NCBI GenBank assembly: GCA_012845835.1
Contig: JABAKD010000012.1
Location: 12,586,195-12,650,194 of the forward strand
Direction: 5' to 3'
Length of the DNA: 64,000 bases
Source: Undaria pinnatifida
Lineage: Eukaryota; Sar; Phaeophyceae; Laminariales; Alariaceae
The notes beneath the pieces were generated by a model. It did no database searches, was not told the DNA's origin, and saw nothing but the letters and a program-made list of their open reading frames with translations. Below, piece by piece: positions 43,059-53,755 of this stretch; within the stretch, counting starts at the first letter, position 1, and every line of letters starts with the position of its first letter. The position numbers and the translations under genes were made by a program.

Positions 43059-46000
43059 CTATAGTTCCAGGTTGCCGTACCCCACGCAGTGCTTCCTCGG
43101 CTCTTTGAAGAACCGATCGATATACTCCCCGGCGTTCAATTCCATGTCGCTGTCCGCGGTGCACACTCCAAGCTGGGTTTGTTCCGTGTGGTCGCGCGGG
43201 GACGGGGGCGAGGGGACGGGGGGCGGAGGGGGAGGGGGGGGGGGGGTGGTCAGAAGAATGGGGGCGTGGGCGGGGGGGCAGACGTACTCCTTTGTTGCTT
43301 GCCTCAGTCATCAGACCATCGATTACGCATCCCTTTCGAGACGGGCTCCCATTCCTACCTGTAATAAAGACACTTAGACCCCAACTTTTGAGCGTTCAGT
43401 ACGTTTCTTCCATACTCATAGGTCTATATTCTAAGTGCGTTTAGGGTTTAGTTTCTGTTTTGGCTACTCGTCAGACGGGTACATTATATTGTCTCCAGTG
43501 GATTGACCGCATTCTTTTTACAGCGTTAGTTTTTACCACGGCTGATAACTTCCGCCTCAAGGCCCCGACGGCCACGCACACACGGCGGTGCCTCCGCATA
43601 TGTCACCCGCCGCCATTTGGGAAGTCTCGCGGTCCTGCTCGCTAAGCTAAGCGAGCAAACCCCGGAAAATTTCCCGGAAAAATATGACACCATTTGCTCG
43701 CGTGATGACACATTTCAAAGTCAGCATTCATAGAACATGAAAAATAATCCATCGAAACATTCGTGAACGAATTTGAAACGTGTTTTCCAGCACATTTGGA
43801 ATTTACGGCGTTTGAGCCCCTCGAATCTTTGTGGAAGCGCCATTCGCGCATGTCCTGCGTGAGGGTCGAAACCTCCCCTCACGTACAATAACCGTGTAGG
43901 CTCTTCCAATCGGAGTAGATCGTGCACTCTGATCGAGCCGCATGCCTCATCGCCCGGCAGCTAGCTGAGAGGGCAGCACCACGTGCTTGCTGCCGTTGTG
44001 CATGTCCTCACCACGCACGTCTGTCTATTGTAAACAGCTGCCCTGCTGGCAGTTTGTGTATTTCCACTATAATACGTAGCAATTCGCATCCAAACAAAAT
44101 CATACCGTGCGCTGAAGATACGGGCCTCGGCAATCCATCGAGCATACGAGAATATCAGAACACCGCGTACAGCACATTGTTCAGGGGACAAAAAGGGGTG
44201 GGAATTTAGATCGAGGCTGGGGCTACCCCAGGCTGTTCCATATTACATAATATTTTTTTATTATCTTGTCTTATCTTATCTTATCTCATCTTATCTCAGG
44301 GGGAGTGGGGGGTGGTCAGGGGAGAAGGGCGGGGGGCGCGGGCGGCGGGGGGGGGAGTAGAACGGAAGCAATTGAGGGTGGTGGTAGTGGAAGGAATTTG
44401 AGAGGTGGCTTTACCGGTCTCACCACCCCAAACATACCAGATAAAGCACCAAAAATAGTACGCTTTATGGAGGTTTTTTGGACTTGTTTTCGTGTTCTTG
44501 GGTGTTTTTTTTTCAAACAGATCGCATGAAGGCGTAGACCCAACCCAACCCTAACCCTAACCTAAACCCTAACCTCGACCCTAACCCAGGCCAAGCCCAC
44601 CACCCTTCGCTCAGCTTCGCCGCGAGATTTTGGATGATCTGAAAACAATGTGCGGACCATCTAAATGCACGCAAGTATTTTTGGTGCTTCATCTGGTATG
44701 CTTGGGGGTGGTGAGAACGCGGTAAAGTCTACTGAGGTTTGAGGCGAACGGCGCTGTGACGGGGGTGGTAGACACTTGACTGCTGCGATGGTGGTGGTAG
44801 ACACATGACTGCTGCGATGGTGGTGGTAGACACATGACTGCTGTGATGGAGGTGGTAGACACATGACTGCTGTGGTGGGGGTGGTAGACACATGACTGTT
44901 GTGATGGAGGTGGTAGACACATGACTGCACCAAAGAAAACCATGCACCGGGTAGTATATCAACTTACAGGGTTGTTTGCTTGCAGTGGGTTTTGGCGGGA
45001 ACCACTCAACCACATCCACGAGTGGAGATGGACGTAACGCGAGAGAAGAACCGGTTTACTGTATTCTACGCATTACGGTCATTGGTGAACTCGCTCCCAG
45101 AGAGCTGGCGAGCACTCCCTGCCCTGCGCAGCAATCGCATGTGAAAAAACGTCCCTATTATATTACGTATGTATATGTCACGCAAGCGACTTAGAGGATA
45201 TATAGAGCGCTGAGCAAATGCAAGGACGTGCACCAACTGCAGCGGCCGTTAACCTACCACCAAAATCTGCCGGAAGTCACGAAAAACGTTGTGGGGAGGC
45301 CATGGCAGAGAGGGGAAGGGGAAAGTAGGTGCAGCGTGAAACGACTCGCAGTAATTCGGAAAAAGAAACGAACAATTTTTAGGCCCATTTTTTTGTTCCA
45401 TTAACCCGTTACAACGTACTGCAACAATAATTGTCCAACTCTATAAATTTCAAGAATTTTAGCTCTGTATTATTACGTGGTGACGGCGATGGTTAACTTG
45501 TTAGTCCTCCCAACATTGTCCCACACCAGCATTTTTGTCCCCAAAACGAGGTTGGACGCTGTTGAACAAGGGGTGGTTAGTCTCTAGCGTAAGACTGACC
45601 CACATCGTTTTTCCCGGCGACGATATTCCATTCCCATCCACCTAGACTGCAGCTAAAAACCCCGTCTGTTCGGAACACCGGTCTCATCTTACCTCTTCAA
45701 TGTGGAGAGAAACGTCGATCATGACCAGCTCCAGCGGTCTGGCCCCAAGCAATCCAGGTAGACATGCGACAGTTCAGGGCGAATGAGCGCGCGCGCTGGG
45801 GGGGGTCTCGAGCACGCCGGGTCGACGGAGCAGTCCACGGTCTATGTTACCGAGAGGTATTATTAAATTTCAGAGTGGTTGGAGCCTGTGACCACGGACT
45901 AGATGGTGCCAATACCGTGACGAGTCGAGGCTTTGCATGATCCAAACGCAATGAGGTGAGTAAACGAAATCATAGAATTACCGTTGCGCTAGGGATAGTA

Positions 46001-49000
46001 AGTGTTTGGTCATAGGTATCTCCGATTTGCGGTATTTTACCACGCGGTACGGGTTCGTGGTAATTTTTTTGTCACCGTTTTTTGGCTGGTGGTGATTCTC
46101 AACTGAGAGACTTCCCAGTGCTTTCGAATATTCAGTGTTTCACCTTAGGCCATGAGATTGTTGAATGGGCGGCTACTCTTTTCAACAAAGACGATTTCGG
46201 GTGAAGCATAGGATCCTGCACAAGGAGCTCAAGTGAGGAGCGCCTCAGAAGAGTAATGTGCCACCCCTACGGCAGTATGCACCTGTAGGATCTCCAGGGC
46301 GACCATGGAACTCGAGGATACAATGACATTTTTTTCCCCTGCGTCCCACCTGGTGGCACTGCAGGCGCTCGCGTCGAATTCTTCGCCGGCCCACACGGTA
46401 CCCTCGATGAGGTTGTGGGAGAAGCATTGCACTGCTTGCGCCATCTCCTCCACAAGAGCTGTCCCCATGGTAAAGTACACCACGAGATGCGGCGTGAGGC
46501 CCGGGTGCTGCGGCTGTCCGGACGAGGAAGGGGGGCGGGGCAAGGAGGGCAAGGAGAGCAAGGAAGGGGACGGGTTTCGCTGGATTATCAATGCCACGAT
46601 AAAGGTGGCACTTTTAGGTGACGATCATTTTCTGACCGACGGGGGTCGTCAACTGACAAACTACCCCAATGTCAACCATTTGTGTTTAGAGTCATCCCAC
46701 GGTAAGGGTGCAGCAGATTCTAAGAAGTTTCTGATCTCCCAACACGAGGAGCTGAAATATCTCACCCGAGACACGATGTCGAAGGCGTTCGCTCGCGCAA
46801 TCCGACCGGCACTTGTATGCGGTGTAGCCCTAAAACAAAATGCCAGGTATCCTCGTGTGAAAAAATCCCGACTAGCCGGTAGTTCCTCCTCGCTTGGGAA
46901 GCTGAAACGGCCAGAAAAAAAGTGTAACCCCAAAAACTGCAACTCCTACCGCGGAATAGCTCTCTCATAGTGATATTCGTGTCGTATCTAGGCCATGGAG
47001 TTGTTTATCGGGGTGCAATTTTTGGTTTTCCATGAAGACAGGCGTTGGGTGGGGTATAGAGATCCGCAAGTGGGGAGCCTCAGAACATTGTTGCACACAC
47101 CCCTACCATAGTGTGAGTCTTCTGCGAGCCCTTGTCTTGAGGAGTTCGGGGTTGGTGGTGGTTACCGCCTATCCCATGGTAAACGGCGGGCTACCAAGCT
47201 TCGCTTCCAACCAACCAATCAACGAGAAAAACAAACAAAAAAATCGAGACGGTCTCTTTCTTATCCCTCACCTTCCAAGCTGGCAGCGGGAACGTGACTA
47301 AGCCCACCCCGGCGGGAGGCGTCTCTAGCACAGCACATGTATGGCTAGCTGTTGTGCTGGAACCAAACGATCAACACACGATGCAACCCAAAACTAGGTG
47401 CAGCCGAAACGCAAAACAAAATGCAGCAAACGAAAGATGCAACTGAAGCAAAATATTACCAACCAACGAGCCCCTCACCTTGTCCAGTGGACATCCAAAG
47501 GGTGAGTAAATCCACCAAGGTGGACGACGTCCCTCCCACCCTTCCCAGCGGTTAGGCTTGTCCCGTCTACATGCCTTAACCCCAGAGGAACCCAACCTAC
47601 CCCTGCTCCCGCCCTCCACACCACCAACACCACCACCACAACCACCGCCACCACCACCACCACAACCACCACCATCACCACCATCACCACCAACACCACC
47701 ACCACCACCACCACCGCCGCCACAATCACCACCACCACCATCACCGCCGCCACCACCGCCACCACCACCGCCACCAAAATAAGTGAGTGGTGGCGATAAT
47801 AGCGCCGGCGCCCTTAACCCGTCTCGGAGCGCGGCGAGCTTGGATCGGACCCGATCAAGCTCTTCCACATCCGGGACTAATATCATCTCTGGGTCAGCAA
47901 CAACCTCGGAGTTTACCGCCGCCCCGTTCGAAGCAACCACCGTCGATGAAATGGTTGATGCCGTCTTCGATGCCATCGCCGTCGTCATTTTTGACGTCAT
48001 CGTAGATGTTGCCGCTGTTGTCGACGCCATCGTAGATGCTGTCGCTGTTGTCGTTGTTGGCGCCGTACTGCCACCTACGCCTCCCGCTACGGTCTCGGGC
48101 GGCTGTCGAGGGACTAGCAGTGCTTCCCATGCGCGAGGGTCAAGGTCCGTGATCGCGTCGGTTCTGTGGGCGTCGTTCATTCCCCCCCCGGGAAAGAGGG
48201 TCCGGCAGCGGAGGTTCGCCCATTCCGAGAGAGCTTCTGCGCATTCGGCACTGTTGTCGGCGTTTTGGTCATTCGTTTGCTTGGTTATTTGGTTGATCGG
48301 TTGGTTGGTTGGTTGGTTGGTTGGTTGATTGACCTACCGACTGATTTCATGGTCGACAGATTGGAACGGAATACAGGAGGTGGGCATGCCTTGTTTTAAG
48401 TGATACGAAGGCCATGGTAGCGACAGAAGTAGGTTATGATCGTTGTTCTGTGGGCGGGAGACATCGCTGAAACGAATTGCAGGGAACGGTACCCAACGAC
48501 GCATATACGCCCATGGTAAAAAAACTCAGAGACCAACCGACCCACCCAACGCAGGCGCGCTCGCTCTTGCCCAGAAATGGGCTCCTTAAACGCCTGCCAT
48601 ACCCCCGGCATGGTACATGCCCGGTAACGGCTTCTGACCCGAAATAACCCAAAACTATCGGTAGTGCTGCATGTAACCTCCAGGCACGGACAGAGATGGA
48701 AACAACCTACCGAAGGCACGCGCGCACTCTTGCGATGCGTGGTACGATAAGTATGACGATAACTATCACCTCACGGTAGAGGTTGCACCTTTTTTGACCA
48801 AGCGTTTCTGATTGGTTGAGCTCCCCAAGCGTGGAACTATCGGCTAGTACGACGACTTTTACGAGTACAATCGTTTTGAGGACCAGCGCGTAGAAAAATG
48901 CTGGTCGGGTTGCCGGAACGAAGGGATGTCTTCGGAGCCACGTTTCCGGTGAGATGTTGAGCTCCTCAGGTTAGGAGCCCGGAAATTTGTTCGAATCTGC

Positions 49001-52000
49001 TGAACCCCTGCCGTGGGACGACTCTTGTGCTTGCATTCTTACTCCATACACTTCTGTATCGAGGCCCCAGGATTGTCCGCAGGGTTGCGCCGTCATGTTT
49101 CTTGCGGCCAGTGTGCGAGCGAGGTAGATAACCCATTACATATAGAAGCCACGGGACGGCTCACAGGGTTTCTATTTCCTTTTATATATCAAAGGTCAGT
49201 TTGCGGGCGAGGTACCAGGTATATAGATAGTGTTATAAGGCTTAGTTTGGGTAAGTTATTGGTTAACCTTTTGCAAGTCGTCACACGGACTAATACCCCA
49301 CGAATACCTTAACACATGGCGTCGTCGACAGACCATGGGTTTTTTTGGGTCGTGGGTTCAAATCCCACATCTACCGTACTAAACTTTTTCAGACTTTCCC
49401 CATGTCGAACTTGAAAAATGGGCTCCCCGGTATACCCAGGAAATGAAACGGCTTGGATGTGTTGACAGGTCCGCCGGTATGTCCGGCCGACCTGCTATCC
49501 TGCCGTTTCGGGGGAGGAGAGTGTTATAAGGCTTAGTTTGGGTAAGCTATTGGTTAACCTTTTGCAAGAGGTTAAACGGACTAATACCCCACGAATACCT
49601 TAACGTTAGCCCGTGGTATATCCAGGCAATGGGCCGTTCATAGGCTTACACTTTTCTGCTTGTCAAGGTCAGTTTGTGCGCGGGTTGCACATCATAGGCC
49701 ATTGCGTATCTAGGCCAAGGGATTGCTCATGGGGTTGAACTTTCGTTTTTTTCTCAAAGCAGTTCGTAGCCCGTTAGATTAATCGAGGATCGTCGAATAC
49801 CCTATCAATAAGTGTTATCCCTTAACGTAGCGTGGGTCTCACCCGGCAACGGGCTGCTTGAACGCCTTCCATACCCCCAGCGCAGTACACGCGGGGAGGT
49901 ACACTGCGGCTCCTAGGTCACATATCCCACCGCGTGACCCTCTCGTGACCATGTACTCGAACATGGAATAAAACCGGTAGGGAACGTCGGTGGCGTGGAG
50001 GTGTCGGAACAGCACGCTCTCCTCGAAAGCTGTCCCGGTGCAGTCGGGCTGAAACCAAGATGTTGATGGTGGCCAGGATAAGCCGTCACACGCGTAGAAA
50101 GCGATTATGGCCGAGAAAAAGCGGTCGGAGAATGCGCGCGGCACTAAAGCGAAGTGATCTGCCATGGGCCTGAAATTTGAAAGCGGTGAGGGTAGGGGGA
50201 GGGGGGAGGGCGAGGGGGGGCGGGCAGGGGGGGCAGGTTCAGCCGTCACATGCATACTATTCATGTATAGCCGAAAATAAGTGGCAAGGTGATCTGCCAT
50301 GAACTTGGCAGGGGGGGGGGGGGGGGAAGGACGGAAGCGGGCGGAGAAGGGGGGAGAGGAAGGGGAACAGAGGGGGGGGGGGTAGCAGGAAGGGGGGGTG
50401 GGAGGGGGAAGGTCAATGGGTGGGTGGGTGGGTGGGTGAGGGCTTTCGAATTCGATCTGCTGTAGATTTCGTGCGTGAATGCCAGATTGAAACGCTCACC
50501 AGTAGTGGGCACCGAACCACACAGCTTCCCGAGAGAAAGAGCTTAAGGGAGGGAGAGGGCGGACCCAAGCCACGTCGAAACGCGCGCGCACTATCCAGTC
50601 GTATTTGAACTCGCTCCCCCGGCGTTTTTCTTCTCGTAGGGCCATGCGGTATGCCGCCCGCGACTTGTAGAGCTGCCAGTACAGGTTGCTGCTGGCCTCG
50701 TCTTTGTACCCCTGGTGGTGCAGTCCGTCGGCGAGATGGAGGATACGTGAACCAGGTTAGAGCTGCAGTAAGGTTTCCATGTTAGTGCCAAGGCGTGTGT
50801 TTCCAGTAAAGTGGGTGCAATAAAGTGAATGCAGTCAGTCCTAAAGGGGCTAGTAACTGGCTTGAGGTGCGTGTCTAGGCGCGCCAAAAAATCGTATTTT
50901 ATTTAATTTGTTTTCTTGGCGTACTAGGTTTGCAGTCTAGTCGACAACGTTCGACGTCACGCTAGTGGTTGGAGGAACAATACAATACTTCTCCCGAATA
51001 CGAGTAGTTTCTCTCCTTTTTTCACCTGCCACCACTCAGTCCAAGCACCACCGACCCCGCTATCTCTTCCGTTGAGCGCGGGAGGTTTTCTCGCTGTTGT
51101 AGCTGCAGCTGCAGGTGCAGGTGCGTGTTGTTTCCCCGCCGTGCAAGAATTGGGAATGATGCCCGCCTGCTCCTGGTGCCACATCGTCCTGACCGGCGCC
51201 AAAACGTTTAGCGCGGCCTCGATGTCGCTGAAATTCGACGTGAACTCCGAGTTTCTAACCTGTTTAGCAAGGGTACGGATACCACACGGGGCTTCACGAC
51301 TGGAGCCCTTTTTGGGGACAAATTTACTTGAAGTTAGCGTAGGGAGGGGTTTGGGGCTTAATACCAGGATGAGGGCATCACACAGACATACATGTCAGTG
51401 TTTTCTCTCCTCTGAACAGGCCTCTCAAGTCGTGCGCCATCGGTTTCCGTATCTTTCCAATGGAATAACCGGCCTTCAAGCGCAACGCCATACCACTATA
51501 AAATTGCCCACCCTGCTGAGCCGCACATCAAGAGACACGAATGATCGTCGAGGGCAATGCCATAGCAGCCGCAACCGCTGTGAAATAAAGCTGAGTCTGC
51601 GCCAGCGCTTAACGGCGCAGGGAGCGAGCAAGCGAACTGAGCACCTGGATGGATACGATACTGCGGCTACGGCTATACAATACAAGCACAAGGCGTTGAT
51701 ATCGGTGGAATTCAAGGTGAGCCCCGAGTTCTCAATTGCTTCTCAAAGATAAGGATATAACACCGGGAATGACAGCGGTCCAAGCCCACGCACAAGGTTA
51801 TCATTGTCGAAAGCACGATATGGATGGGCCGTGGCCGACGTTTATCGTCGCAGGAATCGATCAGGCGAACTGAGATGTGGCTGCGACATTACTCTACCGT
51901 ATACGATTCTAAGGACTTGGCCGTTATCTCAGACAGAAAGCACTGCAGTGGATACCCCCATTTATGAGCGCCCTGTGACAACCGAAACGGGTGATCTTAA

Positions 52001-53755
52001 CTACACATTGCTCTTATCTGTATTAATAGTGGGAAATATAGTCTATAGTTTTTAGTACAAGCGGGACATACCGATTTGACCGTTCTTAAGTCCCAAATGC
52101 TCTTATCCCGGGCGCTCTTAAATCGGGGTGCTACCCACTGTATTTGTAGGATGTGTGTCGTACCCAAAGGTTGGGGTGCGTGTTGGGAGTTGCATTCAGT
52201 CATCCCTAACTGATATTTTAACATGACTTCTTCTGTAGGAAACTATGCCATACGAGGTGCGCGTATCGGACTTACCAGCCGATTCATATCCGATCATGGC
52301 TCTTGACGTCGCACTCGTACCTCCGAGAATGGAGTAAAAGTAGTGCGTATTATACGTAGACCTACTACTACTGTTGACACCAGGTAGCATGCTTCAAATC
52401 AGTTTGGCTTGACACTATGTTAAACAGACAGATAATGTCTCACCGCATATTACCCTGACGGTGTACATGCAAAGGCTAAGAGCTGTCCCACTCACACTTC
52501 TGCGAAGTCTCGATTACTTGCGCTGAACGTTGACTGCGTACTTGTACCAGTACAAGCTATGATACCCAGCCTGCACTGAACAAACAAGCAGCTTGAAAAT
52601 ATGAGCACTGACTCGATATTCGTCGAACTCACAGCTGGCTGCCGTCCTGAAAATATTTTTATATAAGTAGACTACTCGTAGAAGAGTAACAGCGTACCAG
52701 GTATCAATTTGGAGCCGTGGGTTCGAGGCCCGCAGTCTTTTTTTGGGGGGGGGAATAGCCGACTTTTATTCTCGAATGCTGTATTAATAGTAACATATTA
52801 GTAGATAACTAGTAATAATACTCTGTATTCGTACTCCTCCCGATATTAAAGCGAGGGGGGACAACAAAATAAACCATACACCATACATATGATAGAGCAG
52901 CATAGTGGAAACTACAGTAGTAGTAGTAGTCTATCTAGTCTAGACTGATAAATTTGAAAAGTAGATATGATGTTGATCTATTAATAGCTGAAAATTCCCC
53001 ACCTAAAGTAAAAATAACAACACTAATAACCATTATTAGACTATTGTAGTGGAGAAAAACAAAACATGTGGTCTAGACTATGTTACCTATTTTTAAAACA
53101 AATTACAAGTACCAACAACGCAGCTTGCAAAGATGAGTATTGACCTGAAATTCGTCGAACTCCCGGCTGACGTCCTTGAAATATTTTTTACTTCGTATGA
53201 AACAGGACCCCTCCCAATAAAAAACTCACCCTTATAGCCTAGTATATTACAAGCACCACCAACGCAGCTTGCAAAGATGAGTATTGTCCCAAATTTCGTC
53301 GAACTCACGGCAGCTGACGTCCTTACAACAATTGTTACAAGGTATCTCCTCGCCAAGAAGAGCCAGCACCTCTTGCCCTAACGGCACGAGGCCAATCATC
53401 CTCAAACAAATGTGGCGTGCGTTCGTGGGGGTGGGCTCGCCTTCTTGAGGCTCGCCACCGTATCTGCCGCCGTAGCATACGCGAAAACGTCTACGACGCA
53501 ACCATCGCCTTTGATGGCCTTGATAAGATTTCTTCGAATAGATTCATGTACGGCAGAATGGACGAAGGATCGGATATGCCCAGACAGGCATACGGCAACC
53601 CGGCAACCACCGGTAGAAGCATTATTAGTGGCACCATGACGAACTTGGCCCGCACCATTGGATAGAGTGGACCCAACCGCAACAATAAGCGTCGACATGA
53701 GGCCGCTTCTTCTCATCATGATGAGTAGTAGCTTCATCCCAGGTTTCCCTCCCAT
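43059..53755 (-). CDS. Secretory glycosyltransferase-like protein, 7 exons
   Basis: Exons: 53755-53441, 51259-51026, 50711-50500, 50169-49843, 48250-47479, 46513-46283, 43172-43059; phases agree (734 aa). The N-terminus has a hydrophobic, signal-like segment (from MKLLLIMMRR). Residues 51-95 (CRVAVCLSGHIRSFVHSAVH, VDVFAYAT) resemble the start of glycosyltransferase-like proteins with an AVCxSGxxRSF motif. KYDWIVRARFDVAW and MADHFALVPRAFSDRFFSA are typical later blocks of that type. Exon 5 has a long Gly run encoded by CCACCA repeat on the plus strand and may hide an intron. Exons 6 and 7 (TPHLVVYFTMGTALVEEMAQ; ADSDMELNAGEYIDRFF) are supported by acceptors, phase and codon bias, not homology. 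I cannot name the family or substrate. Exon 1 donor is AAG before GCGAGC (GC type), or ACG before GTGGCG 18 bases earlier, also phase 0. A separate frame at 53767-54006 with a membrane segment lies just upstream. Confidence 0.65.
44540..44592. repeat. Interstitial telomere-like CCCTAA repeats
   Basis: AACCCTAACCCTAACC and variants in intron 6 of the glycosyltransferase-like gene, in the orientation opposite to those near 24180. Confidence 0.75.
44765..44938. repeat. 29-bp minisatellite, six units
   Basis: Unit GTGGTAGACACATGACTGCT followed by GTGATGGTG, with exact 29-bp spacing. All units are adjacent, without spacers. Confidence 0.85.
48560..48625 (-). pseudogene. Duplicate of exon 4 end of the glycosyltransferase-like gene
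   Basis: Reads PGVWQAFKEPISG, against LGVWKAFKQPVAG at the end of exon 4 (49843). The junction is TCTGG before GCAAGA, a GC-type donor in the same codon position as the parental GT donor. Confidence 0.6.
49231..49605 (+). mobile_element. TRIM-like mini retrotransposon with 84-bp terminal repeats
   Basis: Two direct repeats of equal length (49231-49314 and 49522-49605) begin TGTTATAAGG and end CCTTAACA (CCTTAACG in the right copy), the TG...CA form of LTRs. Two bases after the left repeat is TGGCGTCGTCGACAG, a plausible primer-binding site. A polypurine tract GGGGGAGGAGAG abuts the right repeat. The 207-bp interior encodes nothing and contains a tRNA T-arm-like GTGGGTTCAAATCCCAC. It lies in intron 4 of the glycosyltransferase-like gene. 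No target-site duplication was confirmed. Confidence 0.6.
50241..50302 (-). pseudogene. Duplicate of exon 4 start of the glycosyltransferase-like gene
   Basis: Plus-strand blocks AGCCGTCACATGCATA, TATAGCCGAAAATAAGTGG and GGTGATCTGCCATG parallel exon 4 (50094-50169) in the same order. The copies are separated by G-rich simple repeat. It lies about 135 bp upstream of the parental acceptor in transcript order. Confidence 0.65.
52668..52737 (+). ncRNA. tRNA-like sequence with T-run
   Basis: GTGGGTTCGAGGCCCGC forms a T-arm with the B-box core. The possible acceptor stem AGACTAC/GCAGTCT pairs at six of seven positions, and TTTTTTT follows. No good A-box or anticodon stem is seen, so it is a degenerate tRNA or SINE head rather than a functional tRNA gene. 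Confidence 0.3.
53105..53345 (+). repeat. Two tandem family E copies
   Basis: Both copies have CAACGCAGCTTGCAAAGATG. One continues with a frame reading MSIDLKFVELPADVLEIFF, the other MSIVPNFVELTAADVL. A third relative is near 52570-52670 (MSTDSIFVELTAG). They lie in intron 1 of the glycosyltransferase-like gene. Confidence 0.65.

Noticed and set aside
44765-44938. CRISPR-like regular repeat
   Set aside because: The 29-bp units are directly adjacent without unique spacers, and the setting is a eukaryotic intron.
49340-49378. Possible tRNA gene
   Set aside because: Only the T-arm-like part is present, inside the TRIM-like element; no 5' half or anticodon arm.
51072-51752. 226-codon plus-strand frame
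   Set aside because: It is antisense to exon 2 of the glycosyltransferase-like gene, and the remainder has no coding features.
53247-53501. Alternative minus-strand frame suggesting a frameshift in exon 1 of the glycosyltransferase-like gene
   Set aside because: A GC donor (or the GT donor 18 bases earlier) in phase 0 joins exon 1 to exon 2 without a frameshift. The frame runs into inverted family E sequence.
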